Assembly: GCA_027686065.1 (NCBI GenBank) | Contig: JAQCTH010000002.1 | Coordinates: forward strand, 67,112-131,111 | Reading direction: 5' to 3' | Origin: Clostridiaceae bacterium AF10-41 | Lineage (GTDB): Bacteria; Bacillota; Clostridia; Clostridiales; Clostridiaceae | Length of the DNA: 64,000 bases | Part shown: in pieces, positions 35,079 through 43,532 of the stretch | How positions within the stretch are numbered: position 1 is the first letter of the stretch | Layout of the letters: every line of letters starts with the position of its first letter | Notes under the pieces: generated by a model | Database searches by the model: none | What the model was told of the DNA's origin: nothing | What the model saw: only the letters and a program-made list of their open reading frames with translations | Program-made: the position numbers and the translations under genes

Positions 35079-35297
35079 ATGGAAAATAACTTAAATGAAC
35101 AAGTCCTTGATAAGATTACTAAAGTTTGTACTTGCAAGGCAATACCAAGATCCAAAATAAAAGATGCAATCAAAGCCGGAGCTCACACTGTAGAACAAGT
35201 TTCAAAGGCAACAGGAGCTTGTACAGGTGGATGCAGAGGCTACAGATGTACCCCTACAATCCAAAATTTGATTGATAAACATCTGGAAAACAACTAA
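35079..35297 (+). CDS. Bacterioferritin-associated-ferredoxin-like [2Fe-2S] protein
   Basis: A 72-residue protein of the BFD-like [2Fe-2S]-binding fold. Cysteines 17 and 19 (VCTCKAI) and 52 and 57 (GGCRGYRC) are the likely ligands; Cys48 is extra. Stand-alone members of this family are common in clostridia, and their electron partner is unknown. Classical Bfd releases iron from bacterioferritin, but no bacterioferritin gene is nearby. TAGGAGGAAA precedes the ATG. The 3' untranslated region contains unusual C-rich hairpins. Confidence 0.88.
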   Translation: MENNLNEQVLDKITKVCTCKAIPRSKIKDAIKAGAHTVEQVSKATGACTGGCRGYRCTPTIQNLIDKHLENN

Positions 35298-35321
35298 TAT
35301 AGTTCCCCCAAACTATATTAG
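35294..35321 (+). other. C-rich-loop hairpin at the end of the bfd-like gene
   Basis: CTAATATAGTT and its complement form a perfect 11-bp stem whose loop is CCCCCA; the stem includes the stop codon. Twenty bases later a second unpaired CTCCCCTAA precedes the terminator. Structure and C-rich segments resemble the small RNA candidate at 16133. Confidence 0.5.
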
Positions 35322-35342
35322 CATATAGATTATATCTCCCCT

Positions 35343-35377
35343 AAGCCACCTGTTATGGAAACAGGTGGCTTATATTT
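35343..35377 (+). terminator. Terminator of the bfd-like gene
   Basis: AAGCCACCTGTT pairs perfectly with AACAGGTGGCTT around ATGGA, followed by ATATTTTGTTT on the plus strand. Confidence 0.85.
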
Positions 35378-35393
35378 TGTTTAACTTTAAAAT

Positions 35394-35456
35394 AGACATA
35401 TGTAAGCTTGTGCTGTCCTATAAAAGTCAGCATACTAATTAGCCTTACACATGTCT
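35394..35456. repeat. Imperfect 63-bp inverted repeat
   Basis: Outer arms AGACATATGTAAG and CTTACACATGTCT and inner arms GTGCTG and CAGCAT can form one long interrupted hairpin in the gap between two convergent genes. It may end transcripts of the 60-residue gene or be a remnant of a small mobile repeat. Confidence 0.4.
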
Positions 35457-35466
35457 AATATTTCAT

Positions 35467-35649
35467 TTAAAAAAGTCTAACTGATAATCCATAATTTTTA
35501 AAAGTATCTTTTGTTATATCGATATGTTCTAATTCTTTATTCACAATTTCCTTTGCTGTTATGCTCTCACTTGTAAATTCATCTATTTTTTTCTCCACAA
35601 ACCTTCGCATTCTTCTTGGAGTTGGTATAACAATTGCTTTAAATATCAT
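35467..35649 (-). CDS. Small basic protein, unknown function
   Basis: A 60-residue soluble protein with an arginine-rich patch (PTPRRMRRFVEKK) and a likely strand-helix arrangement. GGGGGATTTAG lies before the ATG. It has no neighbour on its strand close enough to share a transcript. It could bind nucleic acid given the basic patch, but no family is recognised. Confidence 0.55.
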   Translation of the reverse strand: MIFKAIVIPTPRRMRRFVEKKIDEFTSESITAKEIVNKELEHIDITKDTFKNYGLSVRLF

Positions 35650-35977
35650 CTAAATCCCCCAAATAATTGTTTTATATTATAATTATATTTATATTTATAT
35701 TTTATATTCATAGCTTGTTAATATAAATTTATTACCGAATTTACTATCTAGAAAAACTATTTTTGCCTTTTTTATTAAAAATTCATATATATATCGTATC
35801 AAACTAATATAACAAATTAAACCTTAAATGTATTTATATTACTTTTAGGCTTACCATCTAATTCATTTTGCGATATTACCTATTAATTTGGCTTATACTA
35901 TTAAACTTTATAATATTGATTTAATTATATATATGTTATAATTTTATAAGATTCAATTTGGAAGGAGCATTAATATA
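35650..35977. other. Intergenic gap, no gene seen
   Basis: A divergent gap of 328 bp, very A/T-rich. Apart from the promoter of the methyltransferase near its right end I see no reading frame, RNA motif or inverted repeat in it. Confidence 0.6.
35916..35942 (+). promoter_or_regulatory. Promoter of the rRNA methyltransferase gene
   Basis: TTGATT (35916-35921) and TATAAT (35937-35942) with a short 15-bp spacer; TG one base before the -10 (extended -10) would compensate. Confidence 0.5.
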
Positions 35978-37153
35978 ATGGCATGTAAATTTTTCTTACA
36001 CCAAGGTAAAAATAAAAGAGCAGAACAAGGCCGCCCATGGATATACATAGATGAAATAAATGAATATGATGGTGAGTACGAAAATGGAGATATAGTTGAG
36101 GTTTATAACCATAAAAACTACTTCATAGGCAAAGGTTATATAAATGATAGAAGTAAAATAACTATAAGAATACTAACTAGAGACATAAATGAAGAAATTG
36201 ATTATGAGTTTTTCAAAAAAAGATTTGCTGCATCATGGGACTATAGAAATACTGTAATAGATACTTCCTCTTGCAGATTTATATTTGGAGAAGCTGATTT
36301 CTTACCTGGATTAACAGTTGATAAATTTGAAGATTACTATGTAATTCAAATCTCTACTTTAGGTATGGAGCAATACAGAGATATAATAGTTAAAATACTA
36401 GTTAATGAATATAGTGCAAAAGGGATTTATGAAAGAAGTGATATCAAAACTAGAGAAATTGAAGGTCTTGAGCAAACAAAAGGCTTCTTAACAAAGCCAT
36501 TTAATACAGATATTGAAATAGTTGAAAATGGAGTTAAATACATAGTTGATTTAGAGAATGGTCAAAAGACTGGATTCTTTTTAGATCAAAAAGAAAATAG
36601 AGCTGCAATGCACAAAATATGCAAAGGAAGAGATGTACTAGATTGTTTTACACATACTGGTTCATTCGCTCTTAATGCAGGTATTTCTGGTGCAAAATCT
36701 GTTTTAGGTATTGATGTATCACAACATGCAGTAGATTGTGCTACAAGAAATGCAGAGCTTAATGGTCTTCAAGATATAGTGAAATTTGAATGCCATAATG
36801 CATTTGATGTTCTTGGTGATTGGTCAAGAGAAGGAAAACAATTTGATGTTGTTATCTTGGATCCTCCTGCTTTCACAAAATCAAGAAATACAGTTAATTC
36901 TGCTATAAGAGGATATAAAGAAATCAATCTTAGAGGATTGAAGCTTGTTAAATCAGGTGGTTATTTTGCTACTTGTTCATGTTCCCACTACATGAGTGAA
37001 GAACAACTAAAGAAAACAGTATTAGAAGCTGCTCATGATGCAAGAAAGACACTAAGACAAATTGAAGTAAGAACTCAAAGTGCAGATCATCCAATTTTAT
37101 GGAATTCTGATGAATCATATTACTTAAAGTTCTTTATATTCCAAGTTATATAA
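35978..37153 (+). CDS. Class I rRNA large-subunit methyltransferase (RlmI-like)
   Basis: A 391-residue SAM-dependent methyltransferase. The N-terminal PUA-like RNA-binding domain (about 1-75, GRPWIYIDEI) is followed by a linker and the Rossmann domain. SAM motif DCFTHTGSFALNAG is near residue 222, and VVILDPPAFTKSRN near 290. The later TCSCSHYMS carries the catalytic cysteine of m5C enzymes. E. coli RlmI makes m5C1962 of 23S rRNA; the same role is inferred here. GAAGGAGC precedes the ATG. Confidence 0.9.
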   Translation: MACKFFLHQGKNKRAEQGRPWIYIDEINEYDGEYENGDIVEVYNHKNYFIGKGYINDRSKITIRILTRDINEEIDYEFFKKRFAASWDYRNTVIDTSSCRFIFGEADFLPGLTVDKFEDYYVIQISTLGMEQYRDIIVKILVNEYSAKGIYERSDIKTREIEGLEQTKGFLTKPFNTDIEIVENGVKYIVDLENGQKTGFFLDQKENRAAMHKICKGRDVLDCFTHTGSFALNAGISGAKSVLGIDVSQHAVDCATRNAELNGLQDIVKFECHNAFDVLGDWSREGKQFDVVILDPPAFTKSRNTVNSAIRGYKEINLRGLKLVKSGGYFATCSCSHYMSEEQLKKTVLEAAHDARKTLRQIEVRTQSADHPILWNSDESYYLKFFIFQVI

Positions 37154-37169
37154 TAATAAAAACTCATTT

Positions 37170-37215
37170 AAAAAGCTATTATTTCATAATTATATATGTG
37201 AAATAATAGCTTTTT
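37170..37215. terminator. Bidirectional terminator
   Basis: AAAAAGCTATTATTTCA and its complement form a 17-bp stem around a 12-base loop; T runs flank both sides. It lies between the convergent methyltransferase and CAP-protein genes. Confidence 0.88.
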
Positions 37216-37250
37216 TAATTTTAATCATCATTGTTTATTATATAACTTTA

Positions 37251-38066
37251 CTATCTATAAAATTCTTGAGTTGCATAATAAGTATTCCCTATTTTATAAA
37301 CACCCACACCTATGCTACTAAAATTTGATGATAATATATTAGCTCTATGACCTAGAGAATTCATCCAGTTATCCATAAATTGTGTTGCCAAGGTAGAATT
37401 TCCACTAACACCTTGTATATAAGCAATATTTTCTCCCCAAGCATTATATGACACTCCATCTGCTTTCATTTGTTCTGTAATTAATCTACCTTGTGGATCC
37501 TTATGATCAAAATATCCTTTATCTCCCATATCTTTTGATTTTATTCTAGCATAATATTCCATAGTTGTATTATAACTTAGAGCTGGAAGTCCTGCTGCCG
37601 CTCTTTCTTTATTTACTCGTTGAAATATAGCTTGCTCGATTTCTCCTATGTAATTACTATTATCTGAGGTTGATGGTTGCTTTGGAACCTCAGGAGTAGT
37701 ATTCGGTGCTGGATTTACAGTACCATCTTGTGGAACATTAGGAGTTTGATCTGGTTGACTAGGCGGTACAATTTCATTGTTTGAATTATCATTATTATTT
37801 GGAACATTGCTACCTAAATCAGGATTTTTATCATTATTCCCATCATTAATATTTGGATTTTCCTCACCATTATCTGGCACATTAGTATCTTTATTTTTAT
37901 CATTATCATTCTTATTTTTATCAGAAGCAAGTTTTTTATTTTCTTCAATATTACTTTGGTTATTATCAGCAACTTCATTTTTAGAATATGTATAATATAC
38001 TCCACCAGCCACTGCTATGGCCAAGAATCCTGAAATTATAAGAGTAATTATTCTAGATTTACTCAT
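37251..38066 (-). CDS. Membrane-anchored CAP (SCP/PR1) domain protein
   Basis: A 271-residue surface protein. An N-terminal hydrophobic segment (about 6-25) is followed by a disordered linker of Asn, Asp, Lys and Pro (about 30-140). The CAP domain (about 148-271) shows QRVNKERAAAGLPAL, YFDHKDPQGR, AWGENIAY, NWMNSLGHRANILSSNF and GVGVYKIG. Related clostridial and Bacillus (YkwD) proteins are secreted, function unknown. The start at 38066 is fixed by AAAGGAGG; the frame is open 21 codons further upstream without a ribosome site. Confidence 0.9.
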   Translation of the reverse strand: MSKSRIITLIISGFLAIAVAGGVYYTYSKNEVADNNQSNIEENKKLASDKNKNDNDKNKDTNVPDNGEENPNINDGNNDKNPDLGSNVPNNNDNSNNEIVPPSQPDQTPNVPQDGTVNPAPNTTPEVPKQPSTSDNSNYIGEIEQAIFQRVNKERAAAGLPALSYNTTMEYYARIKSKDMGDKGYFDHKDPQGRLITEQMKADGVSYNAWGENIAYIQGVSGNSTLATQFMDNWMNSLGHRANILSSNFSSIGVGVYKIGNTYYATQEFYR

Positions 38067-38208
38067 AGGAATTTCCTCCTTTAATTTAATCTTATGTACA
38101 ATACTTATAATAGCATAATAATAGATCACACTAAATATGAGTTAGCTTGTAATTAATGAAAATGTTTTAATAAAAGGATAAAATTATTTACTCTTGATAA
38201 TTTTAAAA

Positions 38209-38254
38209 AATTAAGAAGAAACTTAACTCTTATAAATTAAATTTCTTCTTAATT
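38209..38254 (-). terminator. Possible terminator of the sigma/anti-sigma unit
   Basis: AATTAAGAAGAAA and its complement form a 13-bp stem with a 20-base interior; TTTTTT follows on the minus strand. It is 150 bp after the anti-sigma stop. The rest of the 38067-38404 gap is A/T-rich without further features. Confidence 0.6.
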
Positions 38255-38404
38255 ATTTTTTTGCTTTTATTAGCTAATATGCTTTTATAATATATAATAA
38301 ACTTCATTTAATTTTTGATTAAAACTTTTCTATATAATTTTAAAATTGATAAAGTTTCTTTTATCTTCTTCTAAAATCATATTACATTTCTAATATTTTT
38401 TTAA

Positions 38405-39670
38405 TTATTCTATTGTAAATTTCCAATCTCCCTTTTGCAAAGCATAAATATCATCAAGCTTAAGATTTATTTTCCTTGTAATCTTTTCAAAGATACTTAT
38501 ATCTTCATAATCAATATTTATTTCACCAATTAAATTTTCCATATCCCCCATTCCTCCACTGTATTTTGAACTATCTAAAATCATATATATAAATCTATCA
38601 TTTGAATTAGTGTTAGAAAAATCAAGACCTATTACAATTTCATCCTGTGATTTTTTCACTTCTGTTATCTTCGCGATATCATCTATTCCTTCAAATGACA
38701 ACTCCTCATTTAATTTATAATCTCCTGCATATTTAGGATCTTTAATAGTTATTTTTGTGGGATTCTTAAGCTTATATTGTAAACTTATTTCTTTTATTTC
38801 TATATTTATTTTTCCACTATACTCTTCTAATATTTTATATTCCTTACCAGTACCATCATTGCTTGCCTCAAAATTCAAACTTTTTCCACCTTCATCTAGC
38901 ACCTTATCAATTTCTATATTTCCTATAGACACCTTATACTTGTTTGAGCTTATTGCACTTTCATTATTCCAAAGTCTAAAATACCTTTCTCCTTGTACAT
39001 AATAACTAGTTCCACCTATTAATACACCTTTATTATCTATATTTCCACCAATATCATTATAATTATACTTATAGTCTGCTTTTTCTAAAGTTACTTCCTT
39101 TAGTTCTTCATCTTTGAACATTAATATAAATTTATTCACTTTCTTGTTTTTTATATTAATTCCAACTTCTATAACTGATGTAGTACTAAAACCAATACCA
39201 TAACCTTCAACATTAATAACTTCTCCATCTTCTAACTTTATTTTAATTCCAGATGCTATTTCTTTAGCTTCTTCAGGATATGACTCTGATATTATTTGAA
39301 TAAATAAATTTTCACCTTTCTTTATTATACCCTTAACTAAGATATCCTTATTATTGATATTTGCTTTAAAGGATTCCTTAAGCATATATAGCTCTTCATC
39401 TTCTTCTACAGAAATAAGGCCATGTGAAGCACTAAAAACTAATTTTTCTTTTATCTTAGCAATTACATCTTTTCCTATAGGAGATATTACAAATATAAAA
39501 CTTAAAAATAGTAGTGCAACCATTAAATATTTTCTTTTGTTATTATAAAATAATTTCTTATATAATCTCTTTTTTATTCTTTTTTTATGAATTTTATTTA
39601 ATGAAATTTCTTCATCTATATTTTCTATATTGAGATTGTTTAAATATTCATAAATGTCTTTTTCTTTCAT
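38405..39670 (-). CDS. Membrane-anchored anti-sigma factor-like protein (DUF4179-type)
   Basis: A 421-residue protein. A cytoplasmic N-terminal part (1-55, Lys/Arg-rich, with two predicted helices) precedes one membrane segment (about 58-75: YLMVALLFLSFIFVIS) and a large extracellular beta-rich domain. This layout and the coupled upstream ECF sigma gene mark it as the probable anti-sigma factor. The start at 39670 has AAAGGAGG nine bases upstream, which itself lies in the end of the sigma gene; one base separates stop and start. The stimulus is unknown. Confidence 0.78.
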   Translation of the reverse strand: MKEKDIYEYLNNLNIENIDEEISLNKIHKKRIKKRLYKKLFYNNKRKYLMVALLFLSFIFVISPIGKDVIAKIKEKLVFSASHGLISVEEDEELYMLKESFKANINNKDILVKGIIKKGENLFIQIISESYPEEAKEIASGIKIKLEDGEVINVEGYGIGFSTTSVIEVGINIKNKKVNKFILMFKDEELKEVTLEKADYKYNYNDIGGNIDNKGVLIGGTSYYVQGERYFRLWNNESAISSNKYKVSIGNIEIDKVLDEGGKSLNFEASNDGTGKEYKILEEYSGKINIEIKEISLQYKLKNPTKITIKDPKYAGDYKLNEELSFEGIDDIAKITEVKKSQDEIVIGLDFSNTNSNDRFIYMILDSSKYSGGMGDMENLIGEINIDYEDISIFEKITRKINLKLDDIYALQKGDWKFTIE

Positions 39671-39671
39671 T

Positions 39672-40229
39672 CTATAATACCTCCTTTTCCCCATAAAAAT
39701 CTTTTTTTATCTTCTGTCTTCCTCTAAATATCCTAGTATTTATATTACTTATTGTCATTCCAATTGCTTTACTTATTTCACTGCTTGCTTCTCCTAATAA
39801 GAATTTTCTAATAAAAATACTTTTATCAGGTTCTTCATAAGTCATTATGAGGTTTAATAACCTTTTTGATTCCAAACTATTTATAAAATCTTCTTCTAAA
39901 TCCTTCTTATCAGATATATTTTCGTCTATTATTTCAGTATTAATTCTTTTAGAATTTTTCCTAAAGTAATCTATTGCCTTATACTTTGATATTCCAGCCA
40001 CCCAGCTTTTAAAGTTATCTCTATTCCCTATAAATTTATATCCATTTTCCCATATAGCAATAAATACATCATCTATACATTCTTCTATCAACCCTCTATC
40101 TCCAATTGATTTAAGAGCATTAGTAATTATAGTATTAACTAGGCCACCATAAGTATCTACAATATAATTTAAAGCTTTAGGATGCTTTTTCTTTAAGTTT
40201 TCTATAAAATTATTCTCATCAATGCGCAT
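39672..40229 (-). CDS. ECF-type RNA polymerase sigma factor
   Basis: A 185-residue sigma-70-family protein. Region 2 is at about residues 10-95 (DTYGGLVNTIITNAL, ECIDDVFIAIWEN, WVAGISKYKAIDYFRK) and region 4 at about 125-178 (DKSIFIRKFLLGEASSEISKAIG, NINTRIFRGRQKIKK). AGGGGTGAG precedes the ATG. It directs polymerase to an unknown regulon, is probably held by the membrane protein encoded one base downstream, and may activate its own operon. Confidence 0.9.
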   Translation of the reverse strand: MRIDENNFIENLKKKHPKALNYIVDTYGGLVNTIITNALKSIGDRGLIEECIDDVFIAIWENGYKFIGNRDNFKSWVAGISKYKAIDYFRKNSKRINTEIIDENISDKKDLEEDFINSLESKRLLNLIMTYEEPDKSIFIRKFLLGEASSEISKAIGMTISNINTRIFRGRQKIKKDFYGEKEVL

Positions 40230-40305
40230 TTACTCACCCCTATTTACTTCTTCATCTTATATATCGATAATAAATTAAAAATATTACAATTATTTTTAAA
40301 TAAAA

Positions 40306-40342
40306 TAAAAGATGACTAAGGGTTTCCATTAGTCATCTTTTA
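40306..40342. terminator. Terminator-like hairpin upstream of the sigma gene
   Basis: TAAAAGATGACTAA pairs perfectly with TTAGTCATCTTTTA around a 9-base loop. It and the next hairpin separate comB transcripts from the sigma gene. Confidence 0.7.
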
Positions 40343-40388
40343 TTGAAATAAATTCTATAATTATAGGAGTTTAGTTTGTATATAATCC

Positions 40389-40421
40389 ATACTATTAAAA
40401 GTGTGGAGCTTTTAATAGTAT
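40389..40421. terminator. Hairpin after comB
   Basis: ATACTATTAAAAG pairs perfectly with CTTTTAATAGTAT around TGTGGAG; no strong T run. It lies 98 bp after the comB stop, and the terminator-like hairpin at 40306 follows it on the same transcript. Confidence 0.55.
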
Positions 40422-40519
40422 TCTTTCCGTTTAATTGATATTCATTATCAATATAATATTATAATATAATCTTTTCATATTATTGTCAATAGAAAATTTA
40501 AAATAATTGAAATTTATTA

Positions 40520-41251
40520 TCATTTATCAATTGTAGATATAGTTTTGCTGTTTTTATTGATTATAGGTACTATATCAACAATACTTTTTTTACAGCAATA
40601 TTTTAAATCCTCTTCTAAATTCAAATCTTTCAATACATTATAATGTCTAGCATTTTTTATATACTCTACCACATCACTATTATTATCATATATATATTTA
40701 GCTGTCTTTGCTATATCTGATAAGTTATGCTCATGATTCTTACATAATAAATTTATCATATATCCTGAACATATAAAATCGTCCATAGAAAACTCACCAT
40801 TTGTTCCTGAATTTATAAATACTATATCGCCTTCTTGATTTTTCAATAACTCAACAACAGCATTAGCATTTATCATTGCCCCTATTAATATCTTCTTTGC
40901 CTTTAAACTCAAATTAATAGCTCTTGTCCCATTAGTAGTGCTTAATATAATTACCTTTTGGTCTATCTTTTCTTTAGTATATTCTAATGGTGAATTTGTG
41001 AAGTCAAATCCTTCTATTTTTACCGCTCTTCTTTCTCCTCCAAGCAAAGATGGTATTCCTAATTTTGAAAGTTCCATTTTCTTCTTAAAAGATTCTTCTA
41101 TAGTCAACATTGGAATGACTTCCTTCGCTCCATTGGCTAAAGCTGTAATAATAACAGATGTTGCTCTTAGCATATCTATCACCACCACAGTTTTATTTTC
41201 TAGATATTCTTCCTTAATATGATCCGCTGATATAATAACATCTATATTCAT
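40520..41251 (-). CDS. ComB family protein (2-phosphosulfolactate phosphatase homolog)
   Basis: A 243-residue cytoplasmic protein of the ComB family. The phrases [45 protein letters not shown] and TTNGTRAI are family hallmarks. In methanogens ComB dephosphorylates 2-phosphosulfolactate on the way to coenzyme M. Clostridia lack that pathway, so the substrate here is unknown. It follows the radical SAM gene by 32 bp and may share its transcript. Confidence 0.85.
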   Translation of the reverse strand: MNIDVIISADHIKEEYLENKTVVVIDMLRATSVIITALANGAKEVIPMLTIEESFKKKMELSKLGIPSLLGGERRAVKIEGFDFTNSPLEYTKEKIDQKVIILSTTNGTRAINLSLKAKKILIGAMINANAVVELLKNQEGDIVFINSGTNGEFSMDDFICSGYMINLLCKNHEHNLSDIAKTAKYIYDNNSDVVEYIKNARHYNVLKDLNLEEDLKYCCKKSIVDIVPIINKNSKTISTIDK

Positions 41252-41283
41252 AAAAACCCCCTCGTTTTAAAATGTGAAACAAT

Positions 41284-42207
41284 TTATTTAAAAGTTTTCC
41301 CTTGCCAAATATCATTATCTTCTAATGCTTTATCTATAGCATTTAATACTTCCCACTTTTTCAAACTCCACATAGGACCTATTAATAATTCTCTTGGGGC
41401 ATCTCCTGTTAGCCTATGAACAACCATTTCTTCTGGCAACATAGAGACTCCTTCACATATTAAATCTATATATTCTTCTTGGCTTAGCAGTTTTAATTCT
41501 CCGCTTTCATACTGTTTAACCATCTTTGTCCCCTCCATTAAATGAAGTAAATGAAATTTTATGCCTTTAGCTCCTGAATGTGCTATATAATCAACAGTCT
41601 TTAGCATATCTTCCTTTGTTTCTCCTGGTAATCCAAAAATAGTATGAGCCACAACTTCGATATTTCTTTCTAATAGTCTCTTTAAAGTATTATCAAAGAC
41701 TTCAAAATCATACCCTCTATTAAAGTTCATAGCTGTTTCATCATTTATAGTTTGTAATCCTAACTCTACAATTAAATAAGTTTTTTTATTTAGCTCTGTT
41801 AAGAACTCCAAAACATCATTATCAATGCAATCTGGTCTTGTCGCTATTGATATTGCTACCACATTTTTTTGCTTTAAAGCTTCCTCATACTTTTCTCTAA
41901 GTTCTTCTACTGGAGCATAAGTATTTGTGTAAGCTTGAAAATATGCAATTAATTTTCCATCCTTCCACTTTTTCTCCATCATATCTTTTCTATCTTCAAA
42001 CTGCTTTGTTATTGATAAAATTCTACTTCCTGCAAAATCTCCTGATCCCCTAGCACTGCAAAAAGTGCATCCCCCTGTAGCAACCTTCCCATCTCTATTA
42101 GGACATGTAAACCCTCCATCTAGAGATATTTTATATACTTTTTCATTAAATTTATTTCTAAGATAATAGTTTAAACTATGATATCTCTTACCATTCCATT
42201 CTTTCAT
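41284..42207 (-). CDS. Radical SAM protein of the YtqA (TIGR01212) family
   Basis: A 307-residue radical SAM enzyme. The N-terminal CPNRDGKVATGGCTFC region binds the [4Fe-4S] cluster with a longer first spacing than the usual CxxxCxxC. The central RPDCI, TIFGLPGETKEDM and C-terminal KFHLLHLMEGTKM are typical of this Elp3-related family. Its reaction is unknown; a tRNA or RNA modification has been suspected for the family. TAGGAGGAAC precedes the ATG. Confidence 0.88.
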   Translation of the reverse strand: MKEWNGKRYHSLNYYLRNKFNEKVYKISLDGGFTCPNRDGKVATGGCTFCSARGSGDFAGSRILSITKQFEDRKDMMEKKWKDGKLIAYFQAYTNTYAPVEELREKYEEALKQKNVVAISIATRPDCIDNDVLEFLTELNKKTYLIVELGLQTINDETAMNFNRGYDFEVFDNTLKRLLERNIEVVAHTIFGLPGETKEDMLKTVDYIAHSGAKGIKFHLLHLMEGTKMVKQYESGELKLLSQEEYIDLICEGVSMLPEEMVVHRLTGDAPRELLIGPMWSLKKWEVLNAIDKALEDNDIWQGKTFK

Positions 42208-42224
42208 AAGTTCCTCCTAAAAAG

Positions 42225-42258
42225 TAAAAGTACACCTTTATTTTAAGTTGTACTTTTA
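42225..42258 (-). terminator. Terminator of the lipoprotein gene
   Basis: TAAAAGTACA pairs with TGTACTTTTA around a 14-base loop; CTTTTT follows on the minus strand, 33 bp after the lipoprotein stop. Confidence 0.75.
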
Positions 42259-42290
42259 TTCTACTACAATATTTTTATATGTTAAGTCTT

Positions 42291-43400
42291 TTATGGATTA
42301 AATATTTTTTCAATTTCTTCCTCTTCCATACTCACTTTATAATTACCTATAACTTCTTTGTTTATATTATTTAATTTAGTCTTTCCTGTTACTTCAATAG
42401 TAATTGTATTTTTATCAAATTCTTTTAATGCTATATTATACTTATCTTCTGGAAACATCTCATTAAATTTTAGCTTAATAAGATCCCCTTTTGCTGTGCT
42501 ATATATATTCATTCTGTTTAATGAATTAGAATTTAAATAACTTACTATTAAATATTCTTCTTCCTTTGAAAAAACCAAGTCTTGTAACTTTATGTTGTCT
42601 AAAATATCTAATGATATTACTTTTTTGGCTATAGGCTTATCTAATACTTCCTCTAAATTAGTACTTCCTGTAATACCTTTATCTGCCGATCCACCTGCTT
42701 CCTCTGATTGTGCTTGGGCTTGTGCTTCTTTACTTTCTTCCATATATGCGATTGATATAAATGATTTATTATTCCCGATTGTTGAAATTGCTACTTTTTG
42801 ACCTCTATATCCTATTGATATTGGTCCAAAGCTTTCGTTTGGTGTTTGTTCCTTATATAGCATTACTTTATTTTCACTTAAATAAATATCTCTCGGTAAG
42901 TTGTTTAATGTTAATATTAAATCACTTTTTCCCCCATCCTCTCCAATAACTCTTAATGATTTATCTCTAACAAAAACTTGTTTTTTATTTATAGATTTAA
43001 TTTCATCTATTTTGTATTCATCTCCAAGCTTAACTACCTTTATTGCATAATTATCTAAATCACATCTTGATTCTGACTCCGAATTTCTAACTACATTAAA
43101 TAATATATATGCAGATCCTGAGGATTCTATTAAATTATCAGGTGCATAAGATATTATTCTTGTTCCTCCCATAGATATTTCTTTATTTTTACTTATAAGT
43201 TGAGCTGTGCATAAATTATTTGCTTCTTCAATATTATTCTCTTTTACATAATTTAAATAATCCTTTGCTACTTCTGATGCTGCTTTAGGGTTAAATAAAT
43301 CTATGTTAGCCTCTTCATTAATTTCTTTTTTAGAACATGATAATAAAAAAAGATTCATAATTACTAATAAATAACACATTATTATTTTTCTATTCTTCAC
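42291..43400 (-). CDS. Putative lipoprotein, unknown function
   Basis: A 369-residue exported protein with an N-terminal hydrophobic stretch ending in LLSC (Cys about 22), so probably lipid-anchored outside. Residues 35-125 look like an NTF2/DUF4878-type domain (DYLNYVKENNIEEANNLC). The rest is strand-rich and may be a propeller-like domain, interrupted near 230 by a low-complexity AQAQAQSEEAGGS linker. No catalytic motif. Function not recognised. Confidence 0.72.
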   Translation of the reverse strand: MKNRKIIMCYLLVIMNLFLLSCSKKEINEEANIDLFNPKAASEVAKDYLNYVKENNIEEANNLCTAQLISKNKEISMGGTRIISYAPDNLIESSGSAYILFNVVRNSESESRCDLDNYAIKVVKLGDEYKIDEIKSINKKQVFVRDKSLRVIGEDGGKSDLILTLNNLPRDIYLSENKVMLYKEQTPNESFGPISIGYRGQKVAISTIGNNKSFISIAYMEESKEAQAQAQSEEAGGSADKGITGSTNLEEVLDKPIAKKVISLDILDNIKLQDLVFSKEEEYLIVSYLNSNSLNRMNIYSTAKGDLIKLKFNEMFPEDKYNIALKEFDKNTITIEVTGKTKLNNINKEVIGNYKVSMEEEEIEKIFNP

Positions 43401-43532
43401 TTATAATACCTCCTTACATATTGTCCTTAAACTTATTTTCCCTAAGAATATATACCTTATTCATTTTTGAAGAATAAAAGTAACTCAATACATATATATT
43501 TGTTAATAGATAGAAATTAGGGGGATATATAA

